Shown here: piece by piece, positions 54,824 through 62,970 of the stretch | Layout of the letters: each line of letters opens with the position of its first letter | Position numbering within the stretch: position 1 is the first letter of the stretch | From: Actinoalloteichus fjordicus | GTDB taxonomy: Bacteria > Actinomycetota > Actinomycetes > Mycobacteriales > Pseudonocardiaceae | Direction: 5' to 3' | DNA length: 64,000 nt | Assembly: GCF_001941625.1 (NCBI RefSeq) | Contig: NZ_CP016076.1 | Coordinates: forward strand, 6,060,001-6,124,000 | The notes under the pieces: generated by a model | The model's input: only the letters and a program-made list of their open reading frames with translations | What the model was told of the DNA's origin: nothing | Database searches by the model: none | Translations under genes and position numbers: made by a program

Positions 54824-55150
54824 TCAGCGTCCTCCCTGCCCGGATTCGGACGGGAGTTCTGCCTCGACGCGGCCGAGATCGCTCGCCGCGTCATCGTCGT
54901 TCATCCGGTAGATGCGGAGCGACTGCTCGATCTTCTCACCCGCCTCGCGGATCTCCGCCGCGAAACCGATGAGGTTCGTCTCCCACACCTCGGTGCAGAC
55001 CGGTGTCTGCTCGGCGAACCGCCAGCCGGGCGAGGCGCCTGCCGCCTCGGCGCCCCGCTCGACGGTCTGTGGTGCCAGCTCTTCGACCAGGTCCGCGATA
55101 CTCGCCGCGCTCGTGGCGACAGCCCCCAGTGCCGCCTCGTCAACCTGCAT
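54824..55150 (-). CDS. Small EspC/WXG100-like protein
   Basis: 108 residues from ATG 55150. MQVDEAALGAVATSAASIAD, then CTEVWETNLIGFAAEIREAG and IEQSLRIYRMNDDDAAS: the layout of EspC-type (DUF2580) type VII secretion substrates, with a helix, a turn carrying a Trp, and a second helix ending Y-x-x-x-D-D. The stop is one base from the start of the 731-residue gene. Probably partner or co-substrate of that protein. No secretion-machine genes are in the window. Confidence 0.78.
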   Translation of the reverse strand: MQVDEAALGAVATSAASIADLVEELAPQTVERGAEAAGASPGWRFAEQTPVCTEVWETNLIGFAAEIREAGEKIEQSLRIYRMNDDDAASDLGRVEAELPSESGQGGR

Positions 55151-55373
55151 TCCCCGTGCCCCCGTTGTCTCGGTGTCGTGATCAACGAGGAGACAGCAGA
55201 CTCGGTCGACATCGACTTCGGGGGCGAAACCGGCAGATTTCACCCGGACGCCGACGATCGACGCGTGGCCGTGACCGCCGGTGCTCACGGACTGCGGGCG
55301 GGATCACGCCGCTCTCACTCGGATCGCGGTACACGCCTCGGACGACGGCCGGGAACGGCAGCCGATGTACGAC

Positions 55374-57032
55374 CTAGGCCCGGACCGAATCTGCCTCCTG
55401 CCGGGCGGCCCGATGGACCAGCGCGTCGCACAGCGCCAACCAGCTCGCCTCGACGATGTTGCCGTGCACACCCACCGTGGTCCACTTGTCGACGCCGTCG
55501 CCGGAGTCGACGAGCACGCGGGTCACCGCGTCGGTGCCGTGCTCGCCCGAGAGGATGCGCACCTTGTAGTCGAGCAGCCGGACCTCGGCCAGCCAGGGCA
55601 GATACCGGGTCAGGGCCGCCCGCAGCGCCGCGTCCAGGGCGTTGACCGGGCCGGTGCCCTCGGCCGTCGCGATCACCCGCTCGCCCTCGACATGCAGCCG
55701 CACAGTGGCCTCGGCGACCACCTCGCCGTCAGACCGATGGTCAAGCACCACGCGGTAGGACTCCAGGGTGAACGGTCGCAGCGCGGCAGCGGAATCGGAT
55801 TCCTCGGCCGCCGTCTCCAGGCCGCCTGCCAGTTCGGCACGCAGCAGCAGCTCCAGGGAGGCGTCCGCCGCCTCGAAGGACCAGCCGCCTGCCTCCAGTT
55901 CCTTGACCCGGCGCACCACCCGACCGACCGCCTCCGGCCTGGCGGCCAGGTCCAGCCCGAACTCGCGTCCCTTGAGTTCGAGACTGGCCCGGCCCGCCAT
56001 CTCCGTGACCAGCACCCGCATCCCGTTCCCGACATCGCCCGGCTCCATGTGGTTGTAGAGCTCCGGGTCGACTTTGATCGCGCTCGCGTGCAGCCCCGCC
56101 TTGTGAGCGAAGGCCGACGCCCCGACATACGCCTGGTGGGGGTCGGGGGCGAGGTTGGCGATCTCGGCGAGGGCATGGGACACGCGGGTCAGATCGACCA
56201 GCCTGCCCTCGGGAAGCACCGGCATGTCGAGCTTGGTGACGAGGTTGCCGATCACCGGGAAGAGATCGGCGTTGCCCGCCCGCTCGCCGTAGCCGTTCGC
56301 GGTGCACTGCACGTGTGTGACGCCTGCCTGCACGGCGGCGATGGTGTTGGCGACGGCGCAGCCGGTGTCGTCCTGGCAGTGGATGCCCAGCCGGAAGCCG
56401 GTGCGGGCGCTCACCTCGGTGACCGTCTCGGCCAGCCCGGTCGGCAGGCTGCCGCCGTTGGTGTCGCACAGCACCACGACGTCGGCGCCGCCGAGCACCG
56501 CCGCCTCCAGGACCCGCAGCGCGCAGTCGGGATCGGCGGCGTAGCCGTCGAAGAAGTGCTCGGCGTCGACGAAGACCCGACGCCCCTCGGCGACGAGCAG
56601 CGACACCGTGTCACGGACCATCGCGCAGTTCTCGGCGACGTCGGTGCGCAGCGCCCGCTCGATGTGCCTGCGGTCGGACTTGGCGACCAGCGTGATCACC
56701 GACGCCCGCGAGTCGAGCAGCGCGCGGACCTGCGGGTCCTCGGCGGCCGTCATCCCGGCTCGTCGGGTCGAGCCGAAGGCGACGAGGGCGGCGTGCCGCA
56801 GTTCCAGCTCGCCGTCGGCCGCCCTGGCGAAGAACTCGGTGTCCTTGGGCAGCGCACCGGGCCAGCCGCCCTCGATGAACCCGACGCCGAGGGAGTCCAG
56901 CTGTCGCGCCACGGTCAGCTTGTCGGTCACCGAGTAGGAGATGCCCTCCCGCTGGGCGCCGTCGCGCAGCGTCGTGTCATAGAGGTGGAAGGCGTCGCCG
57001 AGCGGAGTGTCTGCCGGAACGGTGCGGAACAC
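55374..57032 (-). CDS. cimA: Citramalate synthase
   Basis: 552 residues from GTG 57032 with GAGGAG seven nt upstream. Condenses pyruvate with acetyl-CoA to (R)-citramalate, the threonine-independent start of isoleucine synthesis. HMGL-like TIM barrel: FHLYDTTLRDGAQREGISYS, VGFIEGGWPGALPKDTEFF, LGIHCQDDTGCAVANTIAAV, TANGYGERAGNADLFPV, then the C-terminal LeuA allosteric dimer domain (LDYKVRILSGEHGTDAVTRV). The metal motif here reads HCQDD where related enzymes commonly have HxH. Preceded by an Ile-codon attenuator (57089-57183). Between leuB and the WXG module. Confidence 0.93.
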   Translation of the reverse strand: MFRTVPADTPLGDAFHLYDTTLRDGAQREGISYSVTDKLTVARQLDSLGVGFIEGGWPGALPKDTEFFARAADGELELRHAALVAFGSTRRAGMTAAEDPQVRALLDSRASVITLVAKSDRRHIERALRTDVAENCAMVRDTVSLLVAEGRRVFVDAEHFFDGYAADPDCALRVLEAAVLGGADVVVLCDTNGGSLPTGLAETVTEVSARTGFRLGIHCQDDTGCAVANTIAAVQAGVTHVQCTANGYGERAGNADLFPVIGNLVTKLDMPVLPEGRLVDLTRVSHALAEIANLAPDPHQAYVGASAFAHKAGLHASAIKVDPELYNHMEPGDVGNGMRVLVTEMAGRASLELKGREFGLDLAARPEAVGRVVRRVKELEAGGWSFEAADASLELLLRAELAGGLETAAEESDSAAALRPFTLESYRVVLDHRSDGEVVAEATVRLHVEGERVIATAEGTGPVNALDAALRAALTRYLPWLAEVRLLDYKVRILSGEHGTDAVTRVLVDSGDGVDKWTTVGVHGNIVEASWLALCDALVHRAARQEADSVRA

Positions 57033-57088
57033 GAAGGACTCCTCGGGCGGTGTCGAGTCTGGCTTCGAGAAAGAGGGGACAAACAAAA

Positions 57089-57151
57089 AGACCCCCCGCG
57101 GATGCGAGAGGTCTGCGCGTCGGGTGCTGGTGGGAGCACTACCCGACGCGC
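57089..57151 (-). promoter_or_regulatory. cimA attenuator: hairpin and U-tract terminator
   Basis: Reverse strand, in order: hairpin GCGCGTCGGGT/ACCCGACGCGC (arms 57141-57151 and 57115-57125), then terminator stem AGACCTCTCGC/GCGGGGGGTCT (57104-57114 and 57089-57099, loop ATCC) followed by TTTTGTTTG, then the GAGGAG ribosome site. The first hairpin begins at the stop codon of the leader peptide. Which fold antiterminates was not resolved. Confidence 0.75.
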
Positions 57152-57183
57152 TACGCGATAATGATCATGCCGTGATGAGCCAC
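57151..57183 (-). CDS. cimA leader peptide (Ile-rich)
   Basis: Reverse-strand frame VAHHGMIIIA: GTG 57183 or internal ATG 57168, then ATC ATT ATC GCG TAG, stop at 57151-57153. Three successive Ile codons just before a hairpin and terminator are the signature of ribosome-mediated attenuation by isoleucine. No Shine-Dalgarno; a CACCAT -10-like hexamer lies 6 nt upstream of the GTG with TTGGAT 17 nt before it, which would suit a leaderless start. Confidence 0.65.
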   Translation of the reverse strand: MAHHGMIIIA

Positions 57184-57354
57184 GCGGCGATGGTGCCACA
57201 CCCGCCGACGGAATCCAACCGTGCGGACGCAGAAGTCCGGATGCTGGGAAACTTCACCCGTTCGTGGCCCCGCAGCCGGGCGAAGCGCCGACGAGGGGAC
57301 CAGATACGAACGGGGTCGCCCACCGTGGTGGACGGCCCCGTCGCCAGGTGGGGA

Positions 57355-58419
57355 TCAGGCTGAGGGTGGCAGCGAGACCGGCCGCTCCGGGCGGGTGTTC
57401 GACGAGACCAGTGCGGCCAGCCGATCGCCGATCGCATAGGTCGCGCCCGGCGAGGCGTGATCCCTGGTGGCCAGGTCGAACGCCACCGACGCCTCGATTC
57501 GCTTCGCCGCCTCCGACATGCCGAGGTGGTCCAACAGCAGCGCGACCGACAGCACGGCGGCCGTCGGGTCCGCCACTCCCTGACCCGCGATGTCCGGCGC
57601 GCTGCCGTGCACCGGCTCGAACATGCTCGGGTTGCGTCGAGTCATGTCGAGATTGCCGCTGGCCGCGAGTCCGATGCCGCCGGTGATCGCCGCCACGAGG
57701 TCGGTGAGGATGTCGCCGAACAGGTTGTCCGTGACGATCACGTCATATCGCGACGGGTCGGTAACCATGTGGATGGTCACCGAATCGATGTGCTGGTAGC
57801 TGACGGTCACCTCGGGGTGCTGGAGGGAGACCTCCTCCACGATCCGAGACCACAGCGAACCCGCGTAGGTGAGCACGTTGGTCTTGTGAACGAGGGTGAG
57901 ATGCCTGCGCGGGCGGGCGGCCGCCCTGGCAAAGGCGTCCCGCACCACTCGTTCCACCCCGAACGAGGTGTTGATCGAGACCTCGGTGGCCACCTCGTGC
58001 GGCGTGTCCTTGCGGAGCAGACCGCCGTTGCCCGCGTAGAGGCCCTCCGTGCCCTCGCGCACCACGAGCATGTCGACCTCGCTGGGATCGGCCAGCGGGC
58101 TGCGCACCCCCGGATACAGCCGGGCGGGCCGCAGATTGACATGGTGGTCGAGTTCGAAACGCAGGCGTAGCAGGAGTCCGCGTTCGAGGATGCCACTGGG
58201 CACCGACGGATCACCGACCGCCCCGAGCAGGATCGCGTCGTGCTGACGCAGCTCCCCCAACACCGACTCCGGCAGCAGTTCGCCGGTGGCGTGCCACCGA
58301 GCGGCACCGAGGTCGTAACGCACGATCTCCGCGTCTGGGACAACTTCACCGAGCACCTTCAATGCCTCGGCGATAACCTCGGGCCCGATCCCGTCGCCTG
58401 GGATCACAGCGAGCCGCAT
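57355..58419 (-). CDS. leuB: 3-isopropylmalate dehydrogenase
   Basis: 354 residues from ATG 58419 with GGGAGG upstream. Oxidises and decarboxylates 3-isopropylmalate in leucine synthesis. [40 protein letters not shown] (substrate Arg), [26 protein letters not shown] (Lys), [20 protein letters not shown] (metal Asp) and [19 protein letters not shown]. Upstream of cimA on the same strand; the same enzyme type also acts on citramalate-derived methylmalate in the CimA route, so their adjacency makes metabolic sense. Confidence 0.97.
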   Translation of the reverse strand: MRLAVIPGDGIGPEVIAEALKVLGEVVPDAEIVRYDLGAARWHATGELLPESVLGELRQHDAILLGAVGDPSVPSGILERGLLLRLRFELDHHVNLRPARLYPGVRSPLADPSEVDMLVVREGTEGLYAGNGGLLRKDTPHEVATEVSINTSFGVERVVRDAFARAAARPRRHLTLVHKTNVLTYAGSLWSRIVEEVSLQHPEVTVSYQHIDSVTIHMVTDPSRYDVIVTDNLFGDILTDLVAAITGGIGLAASGNLDMTRRNPSMFEPVHGSAPDIAGQGVADPTAAVLSVALLLDHLGMSEAAKRIEASVAFDLATRDHASPGATYAIGDRLAALVSSNTRPERPVSLPPSA

Positions 58420-58549
58420 CCGTGCACCTCCCTGGTACAGATCCCACTGAACGGGACCAGTTCGTTCGAGCAGGCTACCGCTCCCGCGTCGGTACTCCAC
58501 ATGGCGGCGGCCTGCCAGCGATGATCTTTCCCGTACTGCGGGACGCCCA

Positions 58550-58570
58550 TTCGAGTGAACATCACTCGAA
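58550..58570. promoter_or_regulatory. Perfect palindrome upstream of leuB
   Basis: TTCGAGTG-AACAT-CACTCGAA, 8-bp perfect arms, 131 nt before the leuB ATG. Likely operator; it does not match the ATCTGG palindrome at leuC, so a different regulator is implied. Confidence 0.6.
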
Positions 58571-58700
58571 CAGCCTAAGGGGCGCCGTCAATCCCCCACC
58601 CGCACGAGCGCGGGCCGGCGGGCGTCCGCGCCGCGCGGAGGGCGACCGTCGGCGACGCGACGGAACCCCGGCCTGCCAGCCGATCGAGGCCGAGAACGAG

Positions 58701-58732
58701 TGATGCCCCGACCGTCGCCGGCCGGGGCATCA
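58701..58732. terminator. Stem-loop between leuB and the MITE-like element
   Basis: TGATGCCCCG (58701-58710) and CGGGGCATCA (58723-58732), perfect 10-bp stem, 12-nt loop, no U-tract on either side. May terminate read-through from the S8 protease gene on the reverse strand. Confidence 0.6.
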
Positions 58733-58744
58733 CTGTCGCACTCA

Positions 58745-58905
58745 GAGCCTGTCTTCAATCCCCACTTTCCTGTTGCGCGGGGCCAGCGCGGCGATCTGCG
58801 GCGTTGTCGTCAGTCAACATAACTTTCGTTATGCCTCCTTCCTCCGCCTGGCAGCTCAGCCACGCTGATCCCGCTCACGACTCCAGAGGGATCAAAGACA
58901 GGCTC
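58745..58905. mobile_element. MITE-like element, copy 2 (best preserved)
   Basis: 161 bp. Left end GAGCCTGTCTTCAATCCCC, right end GGGATCAAAGACAGGCTC, inverted to each other, flanked by direct TCA on both sides (58742-58744, 58906-58908), which fits a 3-bp TNA target duplication. The interior is nearly identical to copy 1. No transposase. Confidence 0.82.
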
Positions 58906-58965
58906 TCAGGACTCCGTCGACTCAGGACTCCCGTGGTTCACGGGGCTCCCCTGGGCTTTACGGAG

Positions 58966-61900
58966 TCAGTTGACGAAGATGGGCGGGGTGCTGCCGGTCG
59001 GCACCACCTGCACCCGGTCTCCCCGATGGTTGTGGTGATGCAGGACGAGCAGCCGACCGTCGGCCACCGCCGTCTCCAGGTCACGGTTGACCACCAGCGC
59101 GGTGCCCGGCCGTGCCTCGTAGGAGAGCGCCGCGTCGCCGCCGCCCTGCGTCCACAGTCCCGGCCGCACCGCGTCGAAGGAGATCGGCTCGTCGATCGAG
59201 TCGATCAGCCCGTCCGGGTCGCCGGGTGCGGCGTAGTAGCCGCTGACGCCGACCGTGTAGGTGATCGGCGCCGACTCCGCAGCGGGGTCGATGCCCAGTG
59301 CCGTCAGGGCCACCGGCAGGACGAGCACGTTGGTGTCGAAGACGTTCGTGTCGACGTCGCCGAGCTGGCCGTTGATCGGCTGCACGTCGACCACCGGGGC
59401 ACCCTCGGCGTTGAGGTCGACCGTCGCGGCCACCAGGACGTCGCTGCCGGTGTACTTCGTCACATAGGTCTCGAAGTCCGGCACGCCGTCGCCGGTCACG
59501 TCGATGTCGACGAACGGGACCGTGTTGCTGCCGATGTTGTACCAGTCGGCCCAGGTGGTGATGCCGAACGCGAGCAGCGCCGACTCGGGGTCGCCCTGAA
59601 GCACGGCGAGCGGCGCCGTGGAGGTGGCCCCGACCTGTCGAAGGTCACCGCCCTTGGCCGTCCGGTTGATGGTGCAGCCCAGCACCTGGTCACCCGCGCA
59701 CTCGGGCAGCTCCGGGCTCGTGGCGTGGAGCTCCAGCACGCTGATCAGCGACCGGTAGGCCTCGTCGCCGGAGCCCTGCGAGATGCCTCGGCCGCGCAGG
59801 TTCAGCACCGCCTGCTCGGCGCCCTCCGGCAGTCGCAGCCAGGAGGCCGCCTCGATGTCGGCGACGGGCTTCGGCGCGGAGTGCACCGGAACCCGCAGCG
59901 GCACCGTGGAACCGGAATCTGGGGTGAAGACGATCCGGCCGGAGGCGTCGGCCAGGAACTGCCGTGCCTCGCCGCCCTGCTCCTTCTCCAGCGTCGCGTC
60001 GGCCGTCTTGCGCAGCGCGGCCGGGTCGGTGATCGTGAGCGTCACGGTGACCCTCGCGACACCACGCGGGCTGAGCGTCACCGAGTCGCGGTCCAGCTCG
60101 TAGCTGACGCCGGGGATCTCGGTGGCGGGCTGGTAGGCGACCGACATCGTCGTCCGCCGGACGCCCTTGTTGACCAGCTTGATCGTCTTGGTCTGGGCGA
60201 TCGGCCCGTCGACCTCGACGGTGCCGTAGGAGACGCTGACCTGACCGGGGTCGTCCTCCACCATGGCCAGCACCTGGTTGTCCAGGGCCGCCAGGGCGTC
60301 GACCCGGCCGGAGCCGACCCGGTTCGGCGCGTACACGATGCCGTCCGGCCCGGTGGTGATGTCGGCGCCCGCCGTGTTCATCAGCGCGGCCTTGATCTCC
60401 TCCGGGGTCCAGTCCGGGTGCTCCTCGCGGAGCAGAGCGGCGATACCGGTGGTGTGCGGCGCGGCCATCGACGTACCGCTGATCACCAGCGTGCCGTCGC
60501 CGCTGCCGGAGAGGGCGGAGGCGATCGTGTCACCGGGTGCACTGAGGTCCGGCTTCACGCCGGGTCCTCGGCCGCCACGCGAGGTGAAGGAGCTGGGCGT
60601 GTCGACGAGGTCCTCGTCGACGGTCGGCACCGAGGTGCGCAGCTCGCCCGCGAACCGCATCTCCAGGGTGCCCGCCTCCAGAGCGGGACGGACCTCGTCG
60701 ACCGCGGTGCCGGTGAGCTGGATGACCGGGATCACGTCGTTGCCCGCGATGCCCGCGCTGAACTGGTCGAGCCCGGAGGAGAAGATCGCGCCGACCGCGC
60801 CCGCGTCGGAGGCGTTGTCGGTGCGGCCCGCCGAACCACAGCGTCGAGTGGTGTCGTCGTCGTCCCACTCCAGCCAGGCGATCTTGCCTTCGACCGAGGC
60901 GGCGTCGGCTGCGGACAGCGGGTCACAGCCGTCGAGGTTGGCCTCGTCGGTGAGCCGGACGACCTCGGCCGTCAGGTCCAGATCCGCGTAGTCGGGGTAG
61001 CTCTGGCTGTACTGGCCCGGCTGGAGACCCGCGAGGGACTCCGGTGCCACGACCTCGGCGCCGTCGCGCACCACGGAGGCGTCCCGGCTGCTCGCGACGG
61101 TCAGCGCCTCAGGGGTGTTGCCCGGCGAGCCGCCGACGTCGAAGAGGTCCCCGCCGTTGCCGCCGGAGAACACCGTGACGACGCCGTGCTGGTTGAGCTT
61201 GCGGACGAACAGGCTGGCCGGGTCGTCGGGGGCGCCGAAGTTGCTGCCCAGCGACAGGTTGACCACGTCGAGCCGGTCGGTGAAGTCACCGTCGCGGTCG
61301 GGGTCCAGCGTCCAGTCCAGTCCTGCGGAGGTGACGTCGGTGGAGCCGTCGCAGCCGAAGACCTTGATCGAGTAGATCAGGGCGCCCGGCGCCGTGCCCG
61401 GCCCGATCCGCATGCCGCGGACGGTCTCGTCGTCCAGTTCGGAGTAGTCGCCGTCGAAGGTGCTGCCGTCGGCGTTGACGCCGAAGCCCGCCGCCGTGCC
61501 CGCGACGTGGGTGCCGTGGGTGCCGCAGGAGATCGGGTTGTCGTCCGGCCGGGGCTGGTTCAGCTCCGGGTCGTCGCTGGAGGCGTCGTAGTCGTCGCCG
61601 ACCAGGTCGGTGCCGCCGACGACCTTGTCCGTGGGGAAGTAGCTCGGGTCGATCGTCGTGCGATCGATCTCGTCGTAGGCCTCGGGCGTGCCGGGGCCGC
61701 CGAAGGTGGCGTGGGTGTAGTCGACGCCGTCGTCGATGATCCCGATCCGCATGTCCTCGCCGTAGCGGCCGGTCTGCTGCCAGCTCGGGAGGGTATTGGT
61801 GAGCTGCACGGCGCTCGCGTTGGCCAGCTCGTGCCTGACGAGCGGCCGGATCGACCGGACGTCGGAGCGTTCCACCAGCTCGCGGACCGACTCGGCGTCG

Positions 61901-62316
61901 GCGCGGACGGCGACGCCGGGAACGGCGTTCACGGTCTCGTAGAGGACCTCGGTCTGCCGGTCGGCGACGAGCAGCTCCGCCACGACGACGTCGGCCGTCT
62001 CGAGGGTGGCCTCCCTGGCCTCCTCGGCGGCGACGCTGGCCTCCTCGTCGCTGGCGCCCGCCTCCTGCTCCTCGACGAACACGTCGACGGCGGGGGCGTT
62101 CTCCAGCTCGATGAAGACGCCGATCCGACCCTGTGCCTCGGCCAGGCTCGGTGCGACGCCGGACAGCCCGACATCCGTCGACAAGGCGTCGGCGGTGGGC
62201 AGCGGCGGTGCGAGCGGTTGATCCTGTGCCGTCGCGCTGCCCACCGCCGCGGTGGTCAGGACGACCGCCAGTGCCGCCGCAGCGGACCTGGTGACCCTTC
62301 TTCGACTTCGACTCAC
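58966..62316 (-). CDS. Secreted subtilisin-family (S8) serine protease with PA insertion
   Basis: 1116 residues from GTG 62316 (GAGGG seven nt upstream). Sec-type signal peptide (SRSRRRVTRSAAAALAVVLT...ATA-Q), an I9-like propeptide region with long acidic helices, then the catalytic domain: Asp in IGIIDDGVDYTHATF (~193), His in CGTHGTHVAGTAAG (~268), Ser in SGTSMAAPHTTGIAALL (~614). Between His and Ser lies a PA-like insert (KIAWLEWDDDDTTRRCGSAG, AVGAIFSSGLDQFSAGI). The ~500-residue C-terminal part is beta-rich (Fn-III-like strands, VRLTVTDP-type). Extracellular nutritional protease type. Between serA and leuB, not part of the mycobacterial order. Confidence 0.93.
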   Translation of the reverse strand: MSRSRRRVTRSAAAALAVVLTTAAVGSATAQDQPLAPPLPTADALSTDVGLSGVAPSLAEAQGRIGVFIELENAPAVDVFVEEQEAGASDEEASVAAEEAREATLETADVVVAELLVADRQTEVLYETVNAVPGVAVRADAESVRELVERSDVRSIRPLVRHELANASAVQLTNTLPSWQQTGRYGEDMRIGIIDDGVDYTHATFGGPGTPEAYDEIDRTTIDPSYFPTDKVVGGTDLVGDDYDASSDDPELNQPRPDDNPISCGTHGTHVAGTAAGFGVNADGSTFDGDYSELDDETVRGMRIGPGTAPGALIYSIKVFGCDGSTDVTSAGLDWTLDPDRDGDFTDRLDVVNLSLGSNFGAPDDPASLFVRKLNQHGVVTVFSGGNGGDLFDVGGSPGNTPEALTVASSRDASVVRDGAEVVAPESLAGLQPGQYSQSYPDYADLDLTAEVVRLTDEANLDGCDPLSAADAASVEGKIAWLEWDDDDTTRRCGSAGRTDNASDAGAVGAIFSSGLDQFSAGIAGNDVIPVIQLTGTAVDEVRPALEAGTLEMRFAGELRTSVPTVDEDLVDTPSSFTSRGGRGPGVKPDLSAPGDTIASALSGSGDGTLVISGTSMAAPHTTGIAALLREEHPDWTPEEIKAALMNTAGADITTGPDGIVYAPNRVGSGRVDALAALDNQVLAMVEDDPGQVSVSYGTVEVDGPIAQTKTIKLVNKGVRRTTMSVAYQPATEIPGVSYELDRDSVTLSPRGVARVTVTLTITDPAALRKTADATLEKEQGGEARQFLADASGRIVFTPDSGSTVPLRVPVHSAPKPVADIEAASWLRLPEGAEQAVLNLRGRGISQGSGDEAYRSLISVLELHATSPELPECAGDQVLGCTINRTAKGGDLRQVGATSTAPLAVLQGDPESALLAFGITTWADWYNIGSNTVPFVDIDVTGDGVPDFETYVTKYTGSDVLVAATVDLNAEGAPVVDVQPINGQLGDVDTNVFDTNVLVLPVALTALGIDPAAESAPITYTVGVSGYYAAPGDPDGLIDSIDEPISFDAVRPGLWTQGGGDAALSYEARPGTALVVNRDLETAVADGRLLVLHHHNHRGDRVQVVPTGSTPPIFVN

Positions 62317-62797
62317 TGGTGTGCCCTCACTGAAAGACCCGTCTTCGACCATGCCGAGGCCGCAAAGCGCCTCCGGCCTGCCGTTCGGGACGACCCGGTC
62401 CCGGGCGGCAGGCCCCTGGATCAGGGTCCCTGATCAGTCGAGAGTCTGATCGGCGGGGCTCTGGCAGGGGAACCTCAAGCGATGAGCCCGGTGTGGCGGG
62501 CTCCGATCGAAGGGACACGAAAGGCAGCTCGGCACGGCGCCGCAGTCGCCGCAGCGCCTGGTCCGGCCTTCTTCATGGGAACCTAACGCGAGATCAGCAC
62601 GCTGTGATTGCTCCTTTCGGATGAAGCAATCCCAGCTCTCTGCTCAGAAACCGCCTGCGGTTCACCGAATCGATGACTCAGGGTGTTTGTTTCCCACCTG
62701 AATGCCACTCGCCTGCACCGGAGTGGATCAATCGGTCGTGGCGGCACCGCGACGCGGCAGCAGAACAGATCGAGCCGGGCGCCGAGCCCGAAGACGC

Positions 62798-62856
62798 CGA
62801 CGCGGTGTTCCCCCGCGCCGCGCAGGGCGGCGACGGTGTGGGGGAACACCGCGTCG
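62798..62856 (-). terminator. 17-bp inverted repeat downstream of serA
   Basis: CGACGCGGTGTTCCCCC (62798-62814) and GGGGGAACACCGCGTCG (62840-62856), perfect, 25-nt loop itself GC-rich. Likely ends serA transcription. Confidence 0.55.
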
Positions 62857-62950
62857 TTCCATCGACGCGAATCGGCTTCAGCGTCGTTCCATCGACGCGA
62901 ATCGGCTTCAGCGTCGTGACCATTCACGCACGTCAGCTTCAGCGTCGTGA
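62851..62950. repeat. 30-bp tandem repeat array
   Basis: The unit GCGTCGTTCCATCGACGCGA + ATCGGCTTCA occurs exactly at 62851-62880 and 62881-62910. A diverged third unit (GCGTCGTGACC...CAGCTTCA) spans 62911-62941 and a partial fourth starts at 62942. Each full unit contains the hairpin GCGTCG-TTCCAT-CGACGC. Confidence 0.8.
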
Positions 62951-62970
62951 CGCTCCGAGCCGAGACCGGC

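Larger units (their letters stand above)
58420..58744. other. leuB upstream region
   Basis: No gene. Contains the palindrome at 58550-58570 and the stem-loop at 58701-58732; the MITE-like copy 2 begins at 58745. Confidence 0.5.
62317..62970. other. serA downstream region with large inverted and tandem repeats
   Basis: 650 bp without a supported gene. Includes the 17-bp inverted repeat (62798-62856) and the 30-bp tandem repeats (62851-62950). A reverse frame spanning 62583-63038 reads through the repeats as DAEADSRRWN twice, but it overlaps the serA 3' end and lacks a start context. Confidence 0.5.

Noticed and set aside
58804-62433. 1209-codon forward frame opposite the S8 protease
   Set aside because: Mirror of the protease gene caused by GC-rich third positions; the reverse frame has signal peptide and complete catalytic triad.
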